A DNA stretch of 64,000 nucleotides from Rhytidiadelphus loreus (lineage: Eukaryota; Streptophyta; Bryopsida; Hypnales; Hylocomiaceae). The stretch spans positions 14,575,001 to 14,639,000 of the forward strand of contig OX344765.1 in assembly GCA_947034895.1 (NCBI GenBank), in the 5' to 3' direction. Below are positions 50,746 to 63,400 of this stretch, piece by piece. A model generated the notes under the pieces. It made no database searches. It saw nothing but the letters and a program-made list of their open reading frames with translations, and was not told the origin of the DNA. The stretch's first letter is position 1, and each line of letters starts with the position of its first letter. The position numbers and the translations under genes are program-made.

Positions 50746-52903
50746 GGAGTCGCAAGTGAGAAGAAAAAAGTTGACGTGGTGTAAAGGCAAGGTGTTTGGA
50801 GAATATTCAGAGTGTTCAAATCCTATCTTAGACCAATTGACATATTCTTTTAAGCTCACTAGTTGTAAAGATCCTGAATTCCTAAACTATGATCATAGAT
50901 CCAAAATAATCCGAATAATACTCTAAATACCTCACAAATTTAAGGCTCACAAAATAGCACTCATGTATTTTCAGGGTGCACTAGTTAAAATAGCGTGACT
51001 TTGGTAGAATAGTGTTCACACATGAATTAGATAGATCAATGTAGTGTATATTAAACAATGAAATTAGGTTATCCCTCACTAATTTCTTGACATTTTACAC
51101 TATATAAATATTTATTGTTACCATATAAGGAATGATATAGTAATTTTCATCAACCCAAAACCATGTGTGGCATGGGTTGGTACACCGGTTCATGGTTTGG
51201 TTCAGAAAGTTACATATGCCTCCATGAAGACAAATAATGAGTCCCAAAGTAACTTTTATAGGTTATGAGACAAATAAGAATACTTATCCTAAGTTCTAAA
51301 AGTTGAGCTTCACATTATGTTGCAACTCTTAAACATTAAATGGTTTCAAGATAAGATGGATAGAAGATTTAAAGTAGTCATTTAAATAATTTTTCTATGT
51401 GACCATGTTTATTGAAAGAAATGAAGAAATGGACAAATGGACAAATTGATCAAAGAAACAAAGTTAAAAATTTAATGAGACAAGTTGCCACTAAGATAGA
51501 AGCACCTATAACCAACACTTTAAACAATTTCATATATTTTGAAATGGAATCAACATATGAGATTATTTTTAACACCTTGGCAATTGAAAATCATGAATTT
51601 TAAGAAGGAATTGATAATTTTTTAAATATGTATGAATATGCTATGAATTTGTGAATACATAGTGTGTCTCAAACCATTTTTTGCATTCATGTATGCAAAT
51701 TATACATCTTGGACTTCCTATAACTATATATTTTCAAGATTGGTCTTGGAAATAGGGTTGGAAATGAGTGCTTTAGTTTGCATTAGCTAAAATTGAGTTA
51801 AAACACCATGAAGAAGAAAATTCATTCATGATAAGTAATCAATAACTTTTGCTCGAGTTTTGGAAGATGATATTGTAAAAAATGTTTTACATGAATCCTT
51901 AAAATTCCTTATGAGCAAATTGAAGCTTGTTGGTCAACTCTTATGAATTTTGTCTTTGCCTTGGTTCTCATTTGCATTTTTCATAATGACATTTTTCTCC
52001 ATTTCTCCATGATAAATCCAAGAGTCATATAGGTTCTATGCCATTTTGAGTATGTTTATATTCTAATAAGATTTTTTTTTCCTTTGATTTTGACCAATTT
52101 TAGTAAAATAGTTTAATTTGTTACCTAGTTAAAAATACCTTGTAAAATTTTAGTATTTTTAGAATAAGTTCTAAAACTTTTGTGTTGGTTTCTCCATTAG
52201 GTTTCGCATTTTTATTTTCTTTGAAGTTAATGATTAGATCTTAATGCATTGTTATTGATATTCTTCAATTCACTTTTGAATTTTTAGAGGACTTATGATT
52301 GCAAAAATAGTTCATGATCATGTGCTTTTTCATTATAATGCACATATCAATCAATGTAAATTCAAATAAGTTTAAATCTAAATGTCAAAAGATGCAAGAC
52401 AATTGATATTTTGGTGAATTTGAGTTAATCATTGAATGTAAGGGGTGAATTTTCAAGCAATGGTTCATTAAAATTCACACCTCTAATTATTATGCAAGGC
52501 CACCTTCTAGGACCTTATTTTTTTTATAGCAAATGGACAAACTCCATTTTTTGGATGAACTTTACAATAAGGGGCTTCAAACAAAAGTATGTATCTTTCA
52601 ATATGAGTGGTTATATAAATGAGTGTGAAATATTGTAAAAACAATATAGCATAATCTAAAGAATGGTACATCGTAGACTCCAAACCATATGAAAATTGAA
52701 TGAAAAATTACTCAATTTCTATATGAGTTTGGACTATTCCTTCCCCCTCCCAAATCTTGGGCATTTTATACAGCATGGTATAGATAATGTTCATAAGAAG
52801 GCTTCATTTTTTCAATTTAATAGATTTGAATTTTTTCACATCCATTTTTTTAATTGGTCAAGGCTTATATGTATGGTTGCCACAAGCAATTCACACAAAG
52901 ATT
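50746..52903. other. AT-rich gene-free stretch
   Basis: Very AT-rich. No open frame longer than about 70 codons resembles a protein, and no terminal repeats were recognised. Confidence 0.5.
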
Positions 52904-52905
52904 TA

Positions 52906-53461
52906 CTCCCTCTGTCTCCAAATGATCTTTTGATTGGAGAAAATGTTTGGGATTGAGGTTGAAAATATCAATACTTCAACTCGTTTCAAACTATAAGTAG
53001 AGTTTGGTGTACTCCTATTCTCCTGAAACTCTAAGTTTTGGAGCCCTTTTGAAACCACATGCACTAAAGTATTGAAAAGTAAAATTTTCTAAGTATTTTC
53101 AAGGAGCACTGGTGGGCATTTAATAATTGTTGAATGTAAGGTCGTCATTTTGTAGGTAGTTGGTATGGCCTAAGACCATGTGTGGCGCCACCCAGAAAGG
53201 CCCAAAACTTTCATCTCCTTTAATTTGGACAACACTCAGTGAAATGCAAAAAACAAGAGTGATTCCACTCACTCACTCACGAATGTTTATGTTATACACT
53301 TGTACAATGGAAATCTTTGTTGATTATTTGCATCACAGTCACAACGATAATTGACCCCTTTAGTCATTTATCATTGCATTAATTTTTAGCATTGCTACCA
53401 ACCCCTTTCTTCCTCCCACATCACAATGTGCTACTGGAAGATCATTTTAAGATGGAGGGAA
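52906..53461. mobile_element. Stowaway-like element, 556 bp
   Basis: TA flanks both ends (52904-52905 and 53462-53463). Left end CTCCCTCTGTCTCCAAATGA; right end, other strand, TTCCCTCCATCTTAAAATGA. Internal blocks are shared with 38982-39997, and this copy lacks the nested MITE found there, giving the empty-site sequence. Non-autonomous. Confidence 0.8.
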
Positions 53462-53463
53462 TA

Positions 53464-55427
53464 ATCGGACTATTCTATTATGAACAAATTAATTGAATTT
53501 GAATTTGGATCATGTGGACTACATGAACTTCACGGCCAATGAAAGGAGAGGTATTGGCATTTCAGGTATATAAATCATTAGTGGAAAATGTCCCGTTAAT
53601 TTCTTCGACAGATTCTACACCATAATTAGGGTTTCTTGTCAACTACGTAAATCATTAGTGGGAAATGTCCCGTTCAATTCTTAGGTGGATTCTACGCCAT
53701 AATTAGGGTTTCTTGTGAGGTCATGCAATTTTGCCCACGTAATCGGGCATCACACATTTTTTCATCCAATGGTGGATTTTCCCTCCCCATTTTATGCCGG
53801 GGCAATGCTGGAGATCTATTTTGGTGTGTTGGGTGGGGAAGGGACGCTACAAAATAGAACCTGCATAGCGCCATGCAGAGATTTGCAACCTCGGGTGGGG
53901 GTCCTATTAAGGGATTGGTCCCCGAAGTCGCGCGCGTACTACTACCACCCAGAGGCGACCATTGCACTTGGTTCGGCCAGTTTGTAAGACGCGTTCACGA
54001 AGCTTTTTCGGTGGTTGTCTGTGGTTGTCTGTGTCTGCTTTTCTGTCTGAGCCCCCCATGATGAGATGAATGCCTCACCAACAATCCATCACGACGTTGT
54101 CAAGTGCCTACTATTGCGAAAAATTCGTCCCCTACCCATTCCACACTCCGTTCCAAACCTACGGCCCTGAGGAAATGCCAAAATCCTGCACCCTGACAAC
54201 AAGAATGTGCAATTCCAGCCCAGCTCAACACTTCTCTAACTTACATGCCGTGCCCAGATTGCAATGCAATCATACACACATCGGCACGTACGACCGGCCG
54301 GCCTTCCTTTACACTGAGGTGGTGCAATATTCTCTCTCTCAATCACTGCGATGAATTCTATACCATTAAAAAAAAAAAAGCGCTCAGCAAGGACAACTTT
54401 CATTTTGTTCCTCTCACCATACACGAGAAAAAGAAAACCCCCAATTATTCGGACACTTCCTTGTGGAGAGTACCTCGCCATGTGAAACTCGCCTCGTCCT
54501 CAATAGTTGCCTGCAGAAGGGAAGACTGAAGCCTTTTTTTTATTCTTGGGCCAAACAGGAAAATGCAGGATACTCGAGAATCCATGTCAGAAATAGTTGG
54601 TGAGAATATAGATTTTTTTTACTATGTTGGGGTTGATTTCTATTCCAATCTCGGAGCTCTTCGTGGAGTGAGTCGAGCGGAGTGTGTTACCTTTGCTTCT
54701 TCTCAAGGTTCGGTTTCGTAGTGCTTGATTCAAACGTAGTGCCCCGTATTCTGGAGATTGGATATGGGCAGTTGTCGGTTTTTGCTTTGCTTTGCTTCGC
54801 TGGGCGGTTGGTTGGTTGGTTGGTTTTCTCGGTTCTGCTGTTTGGATGACAGCGTGGGTGGATCGCATCTACAGTAGGAGAGAGGATCGCAGGACTGCGA
54901 GGATTTTGGACGTTTCTGTGTTGTTGCCATCCTGTTGAAGCGATGTGTTGGTGGCACAGAGAAGATGTTGAAGTTTTGGTGAATTCAGCAAGACAATAAG
55001 TTGATGGTGGGCGCCTTGTTTCGAAGCTCGCTTGCCGTACTTGCAGTGATGCAGGGTTCTGTGGGAAAATGTTCCTTACACTGAAAAAGAAAAATTGATG
55101 ATGAAATTGCATTGTGTTGGGTGCCAAAAAAGTATCGGAGGGAGGCCACTTGTGAAATTCGATAATTGTGGATAATTGTGAATGAAGATTTGTGGAGAAA
55201 TTGCCCAACTTTGCCTCATAATGCTAAACTAATGAATCCTTTTTGTTTTGCGAGTAATGCATTACAATGACAATGAGTTTAAAAGATGCATGCAACCCTT
55301 TTTCCTGCCTCCCACCCCCGGAAAAATCAACATCCATTGAGTTCAGAAAAAATCCTCACCCCTCCCAATGCCGTCAATCTTCTAGAAAAATCAAAGCCGT
55401 GGATGTCAAACGAATGATCTTAGCCAT
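53464..55427. other. Balanced-composition stretch, possible promoter or non-coding transcript
   Basis: GC content is clearly higher than in the surrounding DNA. It includes the 77-bp tandem duplication at 53571, a CGCGCG patch at 53928, a pyrimidine-rich tract on the plus strand and a (GGTT)n run at 54803-54826. Several open frames occur, the longest 173 codons on the minus strand (54687-55208), but its Ser/Thr/Pro/Gln-rich translation follows the low-complexity DNA and shows no domain. This may be regulatory or a non-coding transcript. No gene is called. Confidence 0.35.
53571..53720. repeat. Tandem duplication, 77-bp period
   Basis: TAAATCATTAGTGG-AAATGTCCCGTT...TTCT...GATTCTAC-CCATAATTAGGGTTTCTTGT occurs twice head to tail (53571-53647 and 53648-53720) with about 85-90% identity. 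The sequence between copies is short and AT-rich. Confidence 0.85.
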
Positions 55428-55570
55428 CCAAATATGGATACAAATATGGATACAAATATAGATACAAAATATGGATGAAGATATGGACATGTATACATAT
55501 ACAAATATGAGTACGAATACAAATATGGGTACAAATACAAAATTCAAATATGGATATATCCTATATTGAT
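55428..55570. repeat. Minisatellite of CAAATATGGATA-type units
   Basis: About ten irregular 12-bp units (consensus CAAATATGGATA) run from 55428 to 55560. They are fairly uniform at the start and degenerate toward the end. Non-coding; an open frame running into it ends in an Ile-Trp-Ile-Gln repeat that simply translates the array. Confidence 0.85.
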
Positions 55571-56721
55571 TGTATTGGAAGTATTTTCTGGAAAATACAA
55601 GTACGGGTGGTGGTAGTGGTGGAATTAAAACTCATAATAATTTTAGTTTAAATGAAAACTTGTGACAATTGGGGGGTGGATATCAAAACACATAATAAAT
55701 AATGAAAACTTGTTTTGAGTTCATTGTGACAATTTGTCTCAATGGAGCTTGGGTTTTCTACTTTTAGAATCAATATTTCTCGTTGCCTAGTCCATGATAA
55801 TATACTTATATTTTGATGTTAAAATTACTATTACCATTTCTACAAATATGAATATTATGTGATTCCTGAAACAAAAATGTGTGCAATTGAACTATTAGGA
55901 AGAGAAATGATCATATCAAAATAAAAAGGTTAATTGCAACCTAAAAGACCAATGTGAATGAAGTGTCCCTTTGGAGATGGGTCAACTATCTAAGCTTCAT
56001 GGACATAGATGGTGAATTTGACCCTCATTATATAATCATTAGAGTGTCCAAAGTTCTATTACAATATAAAATTGCTTCTTCCACATCATCAAAATTGACC
56101 ATAAAGTGAATGTAGTAATAAACATGGCTACTACAATCACACTAGAAGAGGCTATGTTATATTTACAATAATTATATTTAGCATAATATATAGCCAAATT
56201 TGGAATAATATAAGGAAGGCTAGCCTATGTTTGGAACTTGAGACATATAGGAATGAGGATCTACCATTACTTCATCCATAAACTTGCATCCAAGAAACTT
56301 GGATATCACATCAATTGACTTTGAGTAAAGCGACTTCAAGGTTTACTTTTATTTACTATAATCATAAAAGATTGGTAGAAATTTGCAATAAAAAATTTCA
56401 TTTTGAAAGATTATTAATGTCTACCAAAGTATAATTTAGTTTGATTAGAAGTACATGGTCACACTCTTTGTAACTTATCAATCATAACAAACCATTGAAT
56501 CACAATCTTTGCAATTATGGATGTCAAAATTGAATATGATAGATCACTATTTTTTTGGACACAAAATTCATCTCCAAATCTAAAGAAGTTTCCACCTCAT
56601 CAATAAATATTGAATGCTAGTATCCATCTCTTAAGTGCTCCAAAACTTGGTTGAAACCGGAGATAAAGTGACTTTTTCTCCTCCTTTGTAGCCACTTTTC
56701 CTACCACTAAATAAAGGAACA
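55571..56721. other. AT-rich spacer
   Basis: No gene recognised. The motif AAAACTCATAATAATTTTAGTTTAAATGAA at about 55625 is related to 41050-41085 and, in reverse, to 28998-29032, so it belongs to a dispersed repeat. Confidence 0.45.
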
Positions 56722-58431
56722 TTAGAAGCTTAAAACATCCCATTCACCAAGCAAGTCTCCAATCATGACACCCAGTAACCGTTTTAGTTCTCCAACTTCG
56801 CTAAGCATCGTGTGAATCTGAGTCCAAATATTTCTAGAGCTCAGTTCATGCTGGAGGTGGGCAATTATTTTCTTGACATAATCAACTGTTAAAATTCTCA
56901 AAGAAAGAATCTTTCTCAAATTTGCAGAACACATAGGAGTTCAAATCTAAGGGTTGCCATGAATGGCTAACAGGAGCACCTAGGCAGGAGAGGATGGACA
57001 CGAACTAAGTTAGGCATTCATGACAACAATTTTTTTATGAATCTGATGGCGTGAATGCCTAGTCTTTTGTCCATTCTCAGCTGCCTAGTCGCAAAATTTG
57101 GCCGAGTTTCATGTCCAAGGCAGGTGCAAATTGTTCAAGTGTACCCAGCATGGACAACATTCTACTGAAGTTCATTCGGTTTTCCATTCTCCTATCTCAA
57201 TTATGTCCACGACACATCATTACATTCCGAAGTGTCAGATCATACCTTCGATAGGAGAGGTGAACGCTTGAGGTAGTAGTCAGGTTCGGACGATCAGCAC
57301 TTCGCATGGCCATGAAAAAGATCAATCTCGTACTCAAGTGAGCATTTGGATTGTTGGCCTCTGTCAGATTGCCTTTGTCCCTCAACCAATGTACCTAGTG
57401 TACCGCCACTGACCTAGACAGTGTCCCGTCGCTTAGTCATTACTTGCTAGCACTGCAACAAGGGCTGGAAAATTCCTACGAAGATCAACTAGCAACAGAA
57501 ACTGCGGTAGAGAGTTCACGTGGTCTCATTGAATCTCAACAATACTTTCCCAAATACCTCCTAGGTTCCAAAACAGAAGCACTTCTTAAGGAAAAAGCAA
57601 AACTTAAAGGTTGCTTGCTAGACTAATCTCTGCATGTTGATATGATAACATTCTGTTCCCAAAGTAGTTCTCCAATCTAGCGACATAGCGCCATGCTGAT
57701 ACTTTGCGCCCTCCGCAATCAACACAGATAGCAAATCAGTGCTTAGCAACTAAGCTTCATAGATAATGGCAACATGAATCATGCCTAGCAAAGAGAAAAC
57801 AGCACTGCTCAAACAGGGTGGAATTGGGAACTAGCATAGCGGGTACTTGCAATCTTGCTGTACTAGAACATGCAAAGCAACAGCTTGCGCTTGAATAAGT
57901 GGAAGACATCATGGAATTTGACACAAATTTCTGCGAAACATCCGTCATTTTTGTGGGACGGAGGGAGTACCACAGTTGTATCATTTACATGCAGGATCAG
58001 AATTCGCTGGATCAAAGAGCCATATGCTCGAGAGGAACATTCTCCTCTAAATCCAGCCTGAACAAAACACTGAACTCACATACCGATACAATGACTTCAT
58101 GAATCCAATGGGACTCATGCAATAGCGAAAAGACATCCCATATGGTTGCAGTTGTGCGCCTTCATGGAAAGATGGTGAGGTCAAAGCAAATCGTGGTTCC
58201 CAAAGTGCTGATCTCAGGAGGAGGCATCACCCTTACCTTTGATTGCCAGCTGAGAGAGATCCTCCTCTTTCTCAACCGAAAGCAAAGCAGCTCGTACACT
58301 TGCTCATTCCTTAGCCTGGCGACGGCTGGAAAGCTTTCCAATTCATCCCAAAATATCATTCGCAACAATACTTTAGCCTCTATGATGGAGCCAACCTTGA
58401 GATTGACAAGCGGCGGCTCAATAGGAGACAC
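56722..58431 (-). CDS. Unidentified gene, three candidate 3' exons
   Basis: Three minus-strand blocks have splice signals and compatible phases: 58431-58237 (65 codons, entered after TTAG, leaving at AAG/GTAAGG), 57394-57246 (entered after CTAG, leaving at AG/GTATGA) and 56914-56722 (entered after GAG, ending in TAA). Joined, they give about 178 residues with charged helical character. The first block has GSIIEAKVLLRMIFWDELES and NEQVYELLCFRLRKRR. The second has FFMAMRSADRPNLTTTSSVH. The last has VKKIIAHLQHELSSRNIW and ends GDLLGEWDVLSF. I do not recognise the family. The 5' part was not resolved: ATGs at 59292 and open blocks near 58960-59060 did not join in phase. The 842-bp middle intron contains a Stowaway-like end (57938-57967). 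It could be a real gene of unknown function or an ageing pseudogene. Confidence 0.4.
57938..57967. mobile_element. Single Stowaway-like end
   Basis: CATTTTTGTGGGACGGAGGGAG followed by TA (57968-57969) matches the right terminus of plant Stowaway MITEs. No matching left terminus was found within several hundred bases upstream, so this is a truncated copy. Confidence 0.55.
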
Positions 58432-60404
58432 CTAACCTGAAAAAATGAAGGTGAACACGCATGTTCTGGAAGACCAAAGGGTGTGTGAGAGCTGGCCCAC
58501 AGAAGAAGGCGATTTCAGAATTGAATTCCAAAATCGTACATGGGGACTCGTACTTTGATCGCATTGTGGCAATTTGGTAACAAACCTACAATCGCAGAGC
58601 ACGAGTCACGAGGACTAAAACCCTAGTAGCTAGAGTCAAAAGTTGACCCACAGAAGAAGGGCTAGTACTTTGAGGAAAGAATAACTCAAAATTGACGTGC
58701 ATGAGTAGGTAATTTTATGAAGTGCGATCCAAAACTCCACGTCGGGTTAAGTTCTTTTTGAGGAACGAAGAATTGGTTTGTGCCAGTTTGGAAACAAAAA
58801 TGTAAATGCCAGTTGCGAAGCAGGAATGGCGAGGTCTGGCACCTCCTGATATATCATTGCTGTTCACAACCTTCTTCACCAACGTTTTAGGGTTCCGAAC
58901 TAAAATGGCAATGTCCCTTCACCAGTCTGTATTAGTGGCTATGGCGACGAGCAGGATACCTCATTTGCTCAGAATGTTGGATAGGAAGGTCTTGGCGGGT
59001 CGTTTGCATCTGCGTGAAGAGTGCATCTAACTGCTTCTCGAAATGTTGGACCTAGATGTCTCACGAAGTTGCAAAATGTACCACGATGTAAAACTTACTG
59101 ATGGCATCATGTATACCATTTGCAGGACAATGGCGCTTGCTAAACAACAGCACATCACGTAGGGTTTAACCATGAAGCAGAAATTGACAATGAAGCTTAC
59201 CTTTCATGGAGCACTCCTCGCAAATCGGCTGCCTTGGCACAGAGTTGAATATCTGACGAACTCCATCGTCGGCGCTTCACAACCTTCAACATAGTTTGAT
59301 TTGTAGTTCCCAAGACGGCAGATATCCAAACATTTTGGGAATTTAGAGATGGGTGTGGTTCGAGGTACACTGGCAGTGGGCACCCTAAACCCTAAACTAC
59401 GAAGTCCACAGCCATTGAAATTCAACCACACCTCAGCTTCTCGCGATTCCATTCCACTTCACCACCACCAATCTCAACTCTCTCAAGTCGCAAATCACCG
59501 AGAACCAAGTCCGAAATCCAATATTTTTTCCAAAATTCGCAGACAAGACACCGTCGTGATTAAAAACCCTGCAACCGTCAAGACCTGGACTGGCACCCAG
59601 CGAAAAAAATCAAAGCCCAATTCCACTTCAATCGTAACAAACCAAGCCCTGCTAAAGAACCTTAAAAAAGCAATTGTATGCGTCAAACGGAGCTTCCAGC
59701 GTCAACACTAAACCTTCTCCCAATGCAGGGTCAACAACAAGACAGGCTCGTACTCTCACAACCCCTCGTACTTAAAAAAGTTCTCGTTGCAACACTGTAG
59801 ACACGATTCAAAGCTAACTCAACGCTAATTCAAACCTAATTCGCATCATGCCCAAATGTGTCTCTGACATTAGCTCCAGTATCAAGAAGAATCGCCACTT
59901 CTGTTGATCATCGTTTTCAGGAAGCTGCTATACCATCTCTTCGCAGACCATGTGCACGTAAGTCTAAATCACCCACCGGGCGGGGATTCTTATGTCGAGC
60001 AACAATTCTCCGAAGGTACTAGTACGATTCGTGGAGACTATAGACTATAGCAGATTGCTGGTGGCTAGAGTTCTCTTGCAAGTGATGCAAGCTGACATTG
60101 ATTTCGGATGATCTGACACGGCGTATTCTAATTTCTGAGATCAAGACAGATCGGGAAACAGGCTAACCGGTGCTAAGATCGTGTTGCGGCATCAGGATTT
60201 GGAGTCACCAGACCTAGAAGGGGTGCGAGATTGCCGAAGACTTTCGTGGAAATGGCTGGGCGTCAATCTGGAATGGTTGATTTTTGAGGTATTTTAAAAG
60301 GTGTGGTATAAGTATTGTGAGCGAAAAACGTCAAGTGTAAGGCTGTAGTCGTGATTTTTAGGTAATATGTGAGAGAAGGTAAGATTGTGGAGCAGACAGG
60401 GGAG
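58432..60404. promoter_or_regulatory. Possible divergent promoter region
   Basis: Balanced composition. On the minus strand there are open blocks that could be 5' exons of the unidentified gene (59292-59201, with donor AAAG/GTAAGC; about 59060-58960, with donor ATGAG/GTATCC), but their phases do not connect. A telo-box doublet (ACCCTAAACCCTAAAC, 59383-59398) lies upstream of both the minus-strand candidate and the plus-strand carboxypeptidase. In plants this motif is common in promoters of housekeeping and translation-related genes. The 120-codon plus-strand frame at 59349-59711 shows no family resemblance. Confidence 0.35.
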
Positions 60405-63400
60405 ATGTCTGTGTTGTTCTTAGTTCGAGGTTCCCGCGGGCGCGGGAGTATTGTTCCTGCTGCGGCGATTTTGGTTTTGGTGCTACTCTTGGTGCGATCT
60501 GATGCGGCGAACTCAGGTACTACTCTCTCCCTGTCCCGGAAAGATTTTTAGAGCATGTTCGATGCTGCGTTCGATTAGGAACTCGCTTTTGAAGCTTTTT
60601 GAAATTTTGTATGCGACTGGTTTGTGCTTCTTCTCTTACAATTGGAAATTGCGCGGCTTCATTCTTTTCGGCATATGTGCCGCCTCGTAATCGACGAAGT
60701 GCTGCTATTTCAGCGTAAGCTAGATCGTTCGGCATTTTTCGGCCACAATCGTTTAGCGTTTTTGAGATTCTGGATCTATTATATGGTTTATGCGTTTTAA
60801 AGATTCTGATTCTATCGAATGGATTATGATCCGAAGTATGAATTTTATGGAAATAACGAAGACGATGGCAGAGCAATGAAGCTTGTGGCCTAATTTCAAG
60901 TATGCTTTTCCCCTAATGGGATTTCTATTGAGGCAATCTGTTTCCCTTTGAGAATGCTGCTTCCTATGTTTATGATCATTTAGCTCTCAATTTTACAGAG
61001 CATCAATTACTCTCTGCCATATTACGTTTTCATGCAACCTATATGATCCAGTCTGGTGAATTAGTTCGATCTTAGGAACACGTTTCTACGTCAGTATTGA
61101 TTGATTTTGCAATGGCTTATGAAACACTAAGCATCGGTATCGACATATCTTCCGTATAAATGCTGAATAGAAGAACGACCCCCATTCCCATCCTTTTTTA
61201 TACCTACTTTTAATCTACACCATATTTGGCTTTCGATTGTGGTCTTGTTTCCAGAGTCATGAAAGTATTGAGAACAGAGGTTAAGGCATTTGATTTACTT
61301 TTCTTTAAATTCTATTTTTGGCTTTCGGGTGCAGAGAAAACGGTGGTATATCCTGCCAATGCAGGTCCTCATTACAAAAGTAACTTGGAACTGGAAGCAG
61401 CCCTTCAAAACTTTACTCAACGTTGCAGTCACATATCTAGGCTTTACATGTATTCTTCTCTCTCACTTGAACCTTGAATAGGAATATTGATTCTTCGAAA
61501 TGACATGCGAATGCACTTGTTACTTGTGTACTACTGGTTGATTGCGCTTTGAGAACTCATTGTGCTGAGTGAATGTTTGGTGGGTGCAGCATAGGGAATA
61601 GCACGCTTGGGGTGCCCTTGGTAAGGATTCTTCATGGACCATTTGTTCTGAATGTGAATCTGTTTCCTTCTCGTCTTTTATAAATCCCTTCCATGTCATC
61701 AAATCTCAATGATTCTGGATATATTGGGCACGTAAAGTAGCGGATACTATTTGCGTCACTTTTTATCACTTTGTATTTATTTCTTTTGCAATTTCAAAGT
61801 GGGAGGTTGTAGACTACTATAAGTGACAGTAGACAACTCCATTTCCATTCAAAGATCAGTGACCACAGACATTTAGCCAAGTCTCGCTTACACCACGTGC
61901 TAACAAGTCCAAGCAAGTGTATGAATAGATGCATTGTTGTTGGTAATACTTGGCTAAGAAAGTGTCGGAGACGGGATAAGGTCCTAATGTTTTAGTATCC
62001 TCTACTTCAATATGTATGCGGTTTATGTAGGACTATGTCGCAGAATGAGAACATCGATTTTGGCAGACGCAACTGTGCACGCCATCTTTACAAACTTTCT
62101 GTCTGAGTAGTGCTTGTTGTCTCTGGATGCAGTGGGTGTTGGAAATTTCAGACAAGCCTGGAGTTTCTGAACCTGAACCTGCATTTAAGGTATGATTTTC
62201 ACTATCAATTGTCTCATCCCTTATGATTCAAGTAACAGAGATCACAGCCGTTTTGGTCACTTATTATGTTTTAATGCTTCAGTATGTGGGGAACATGCAT
62301 GGAGATGAGCCTCTTGGGCGCGAGTTGGTGCTTCTGCTGGCAGATTGGCTGTGCGACAATTATCTGGATGATCCTTTGGTATGATGGTTTCTTCATTTAT
62401 TAATATATCTGCTCGCTTTTCTGTGCTTTTGTTCTTCTAGTATTTCTCAGTGATATCTCTGTGTGTGTTCCTTCTCTGGATCCGTTGTTTCAACATATGA
62501 CTGTGGGGGCATGCTCTTGACTCACTTCATATAGAGTTTATGTGTTTGTAAAGATATTTCTTAGATGTGAGACTCTCTATCCTGTTTCATTGACCTGCTG
62601 TGATTTTTGCCGAGTTCTTTCTCCTAGTGGAAATAATGAATTGCGTCATGATCGTTTTTTCTAATTTTAGCCTGTGGTGGAAACTGATGCAGGCCACTCT
62701 GATCGTGGATAATTTACATCTGCATCTTCTGCCATCCATGAACCCAGACGGTTTTGCTGCACAGCCAAAACCTACGAGAAATAATGCGCATAATATTGAC
62801 CTCAACCGTGACTTCCCCGATCAGGTATATCACCCTAATTCTCATCAAATGATGTTGTTTTCTGACCAACTCTCTGCTTGTCCTCGTGTGCATTATAGTG
62901 TAACACCAATTAAAGATGGATGACGATGCTTGCTTTGGAACTCAGTATTGTTAACTCATTGATTTTTTGAAAGCTTCCATCCGTTTGATATTACATAGTG
63001 CAAGAATAAGATGTTGGCGTTCAGTCTAGTCTTCTTGATGGTTTCTTGTCTGTCCTGGTTTAGATTCTGCCGAAGCTCATTAATAGCTGATTTTCTTATA
63101 TATGAATGCTCACACTCTCGCTGTCCTTATCTACCCTAACTTGGGCTTTCGTGTCCAGTTTTTTTCTGCGAATAATATTGAAGATAAGCGACAGGCCGAA
63201 ACGCGTGCGGTAATGGGATGGATTCGTTCTACTCACTTCACAGCATCAGCTAGTTTCCATGAGGTGATTCTAATTGTCATTCGTTGTTGAGCACTGTCGC
63301 TAACTCTCGTCCTTTTCGTGATTGTAGGACACTGTATTGAACACGCTCAAAGTCAGAGTATTCCTCCACGGTCTGTGGTTTCGCGTGTCCTTCTGTTTAG

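Noticed and set aside
50530..50859. 109-codon minus-strand open frame
   Set aside because: It runs through the degenerate tandem array; the apparent protein repeats are the DNA repeat translated.
54687..55208. 173-codon open frame on the minus strand
   Set aside because: The translation is Ser/Thr/Pro/Gln-rich and partly follows the (GGTT)n and pyrimidine-rich tracts. No domain is recognisable and other frames are open too.
59349..59711. 120-codon plus-strand open frame
   Set aside because: It begins in DNA that is also open on the minus strand, has no recognisable domain, and no splice continuation was found.
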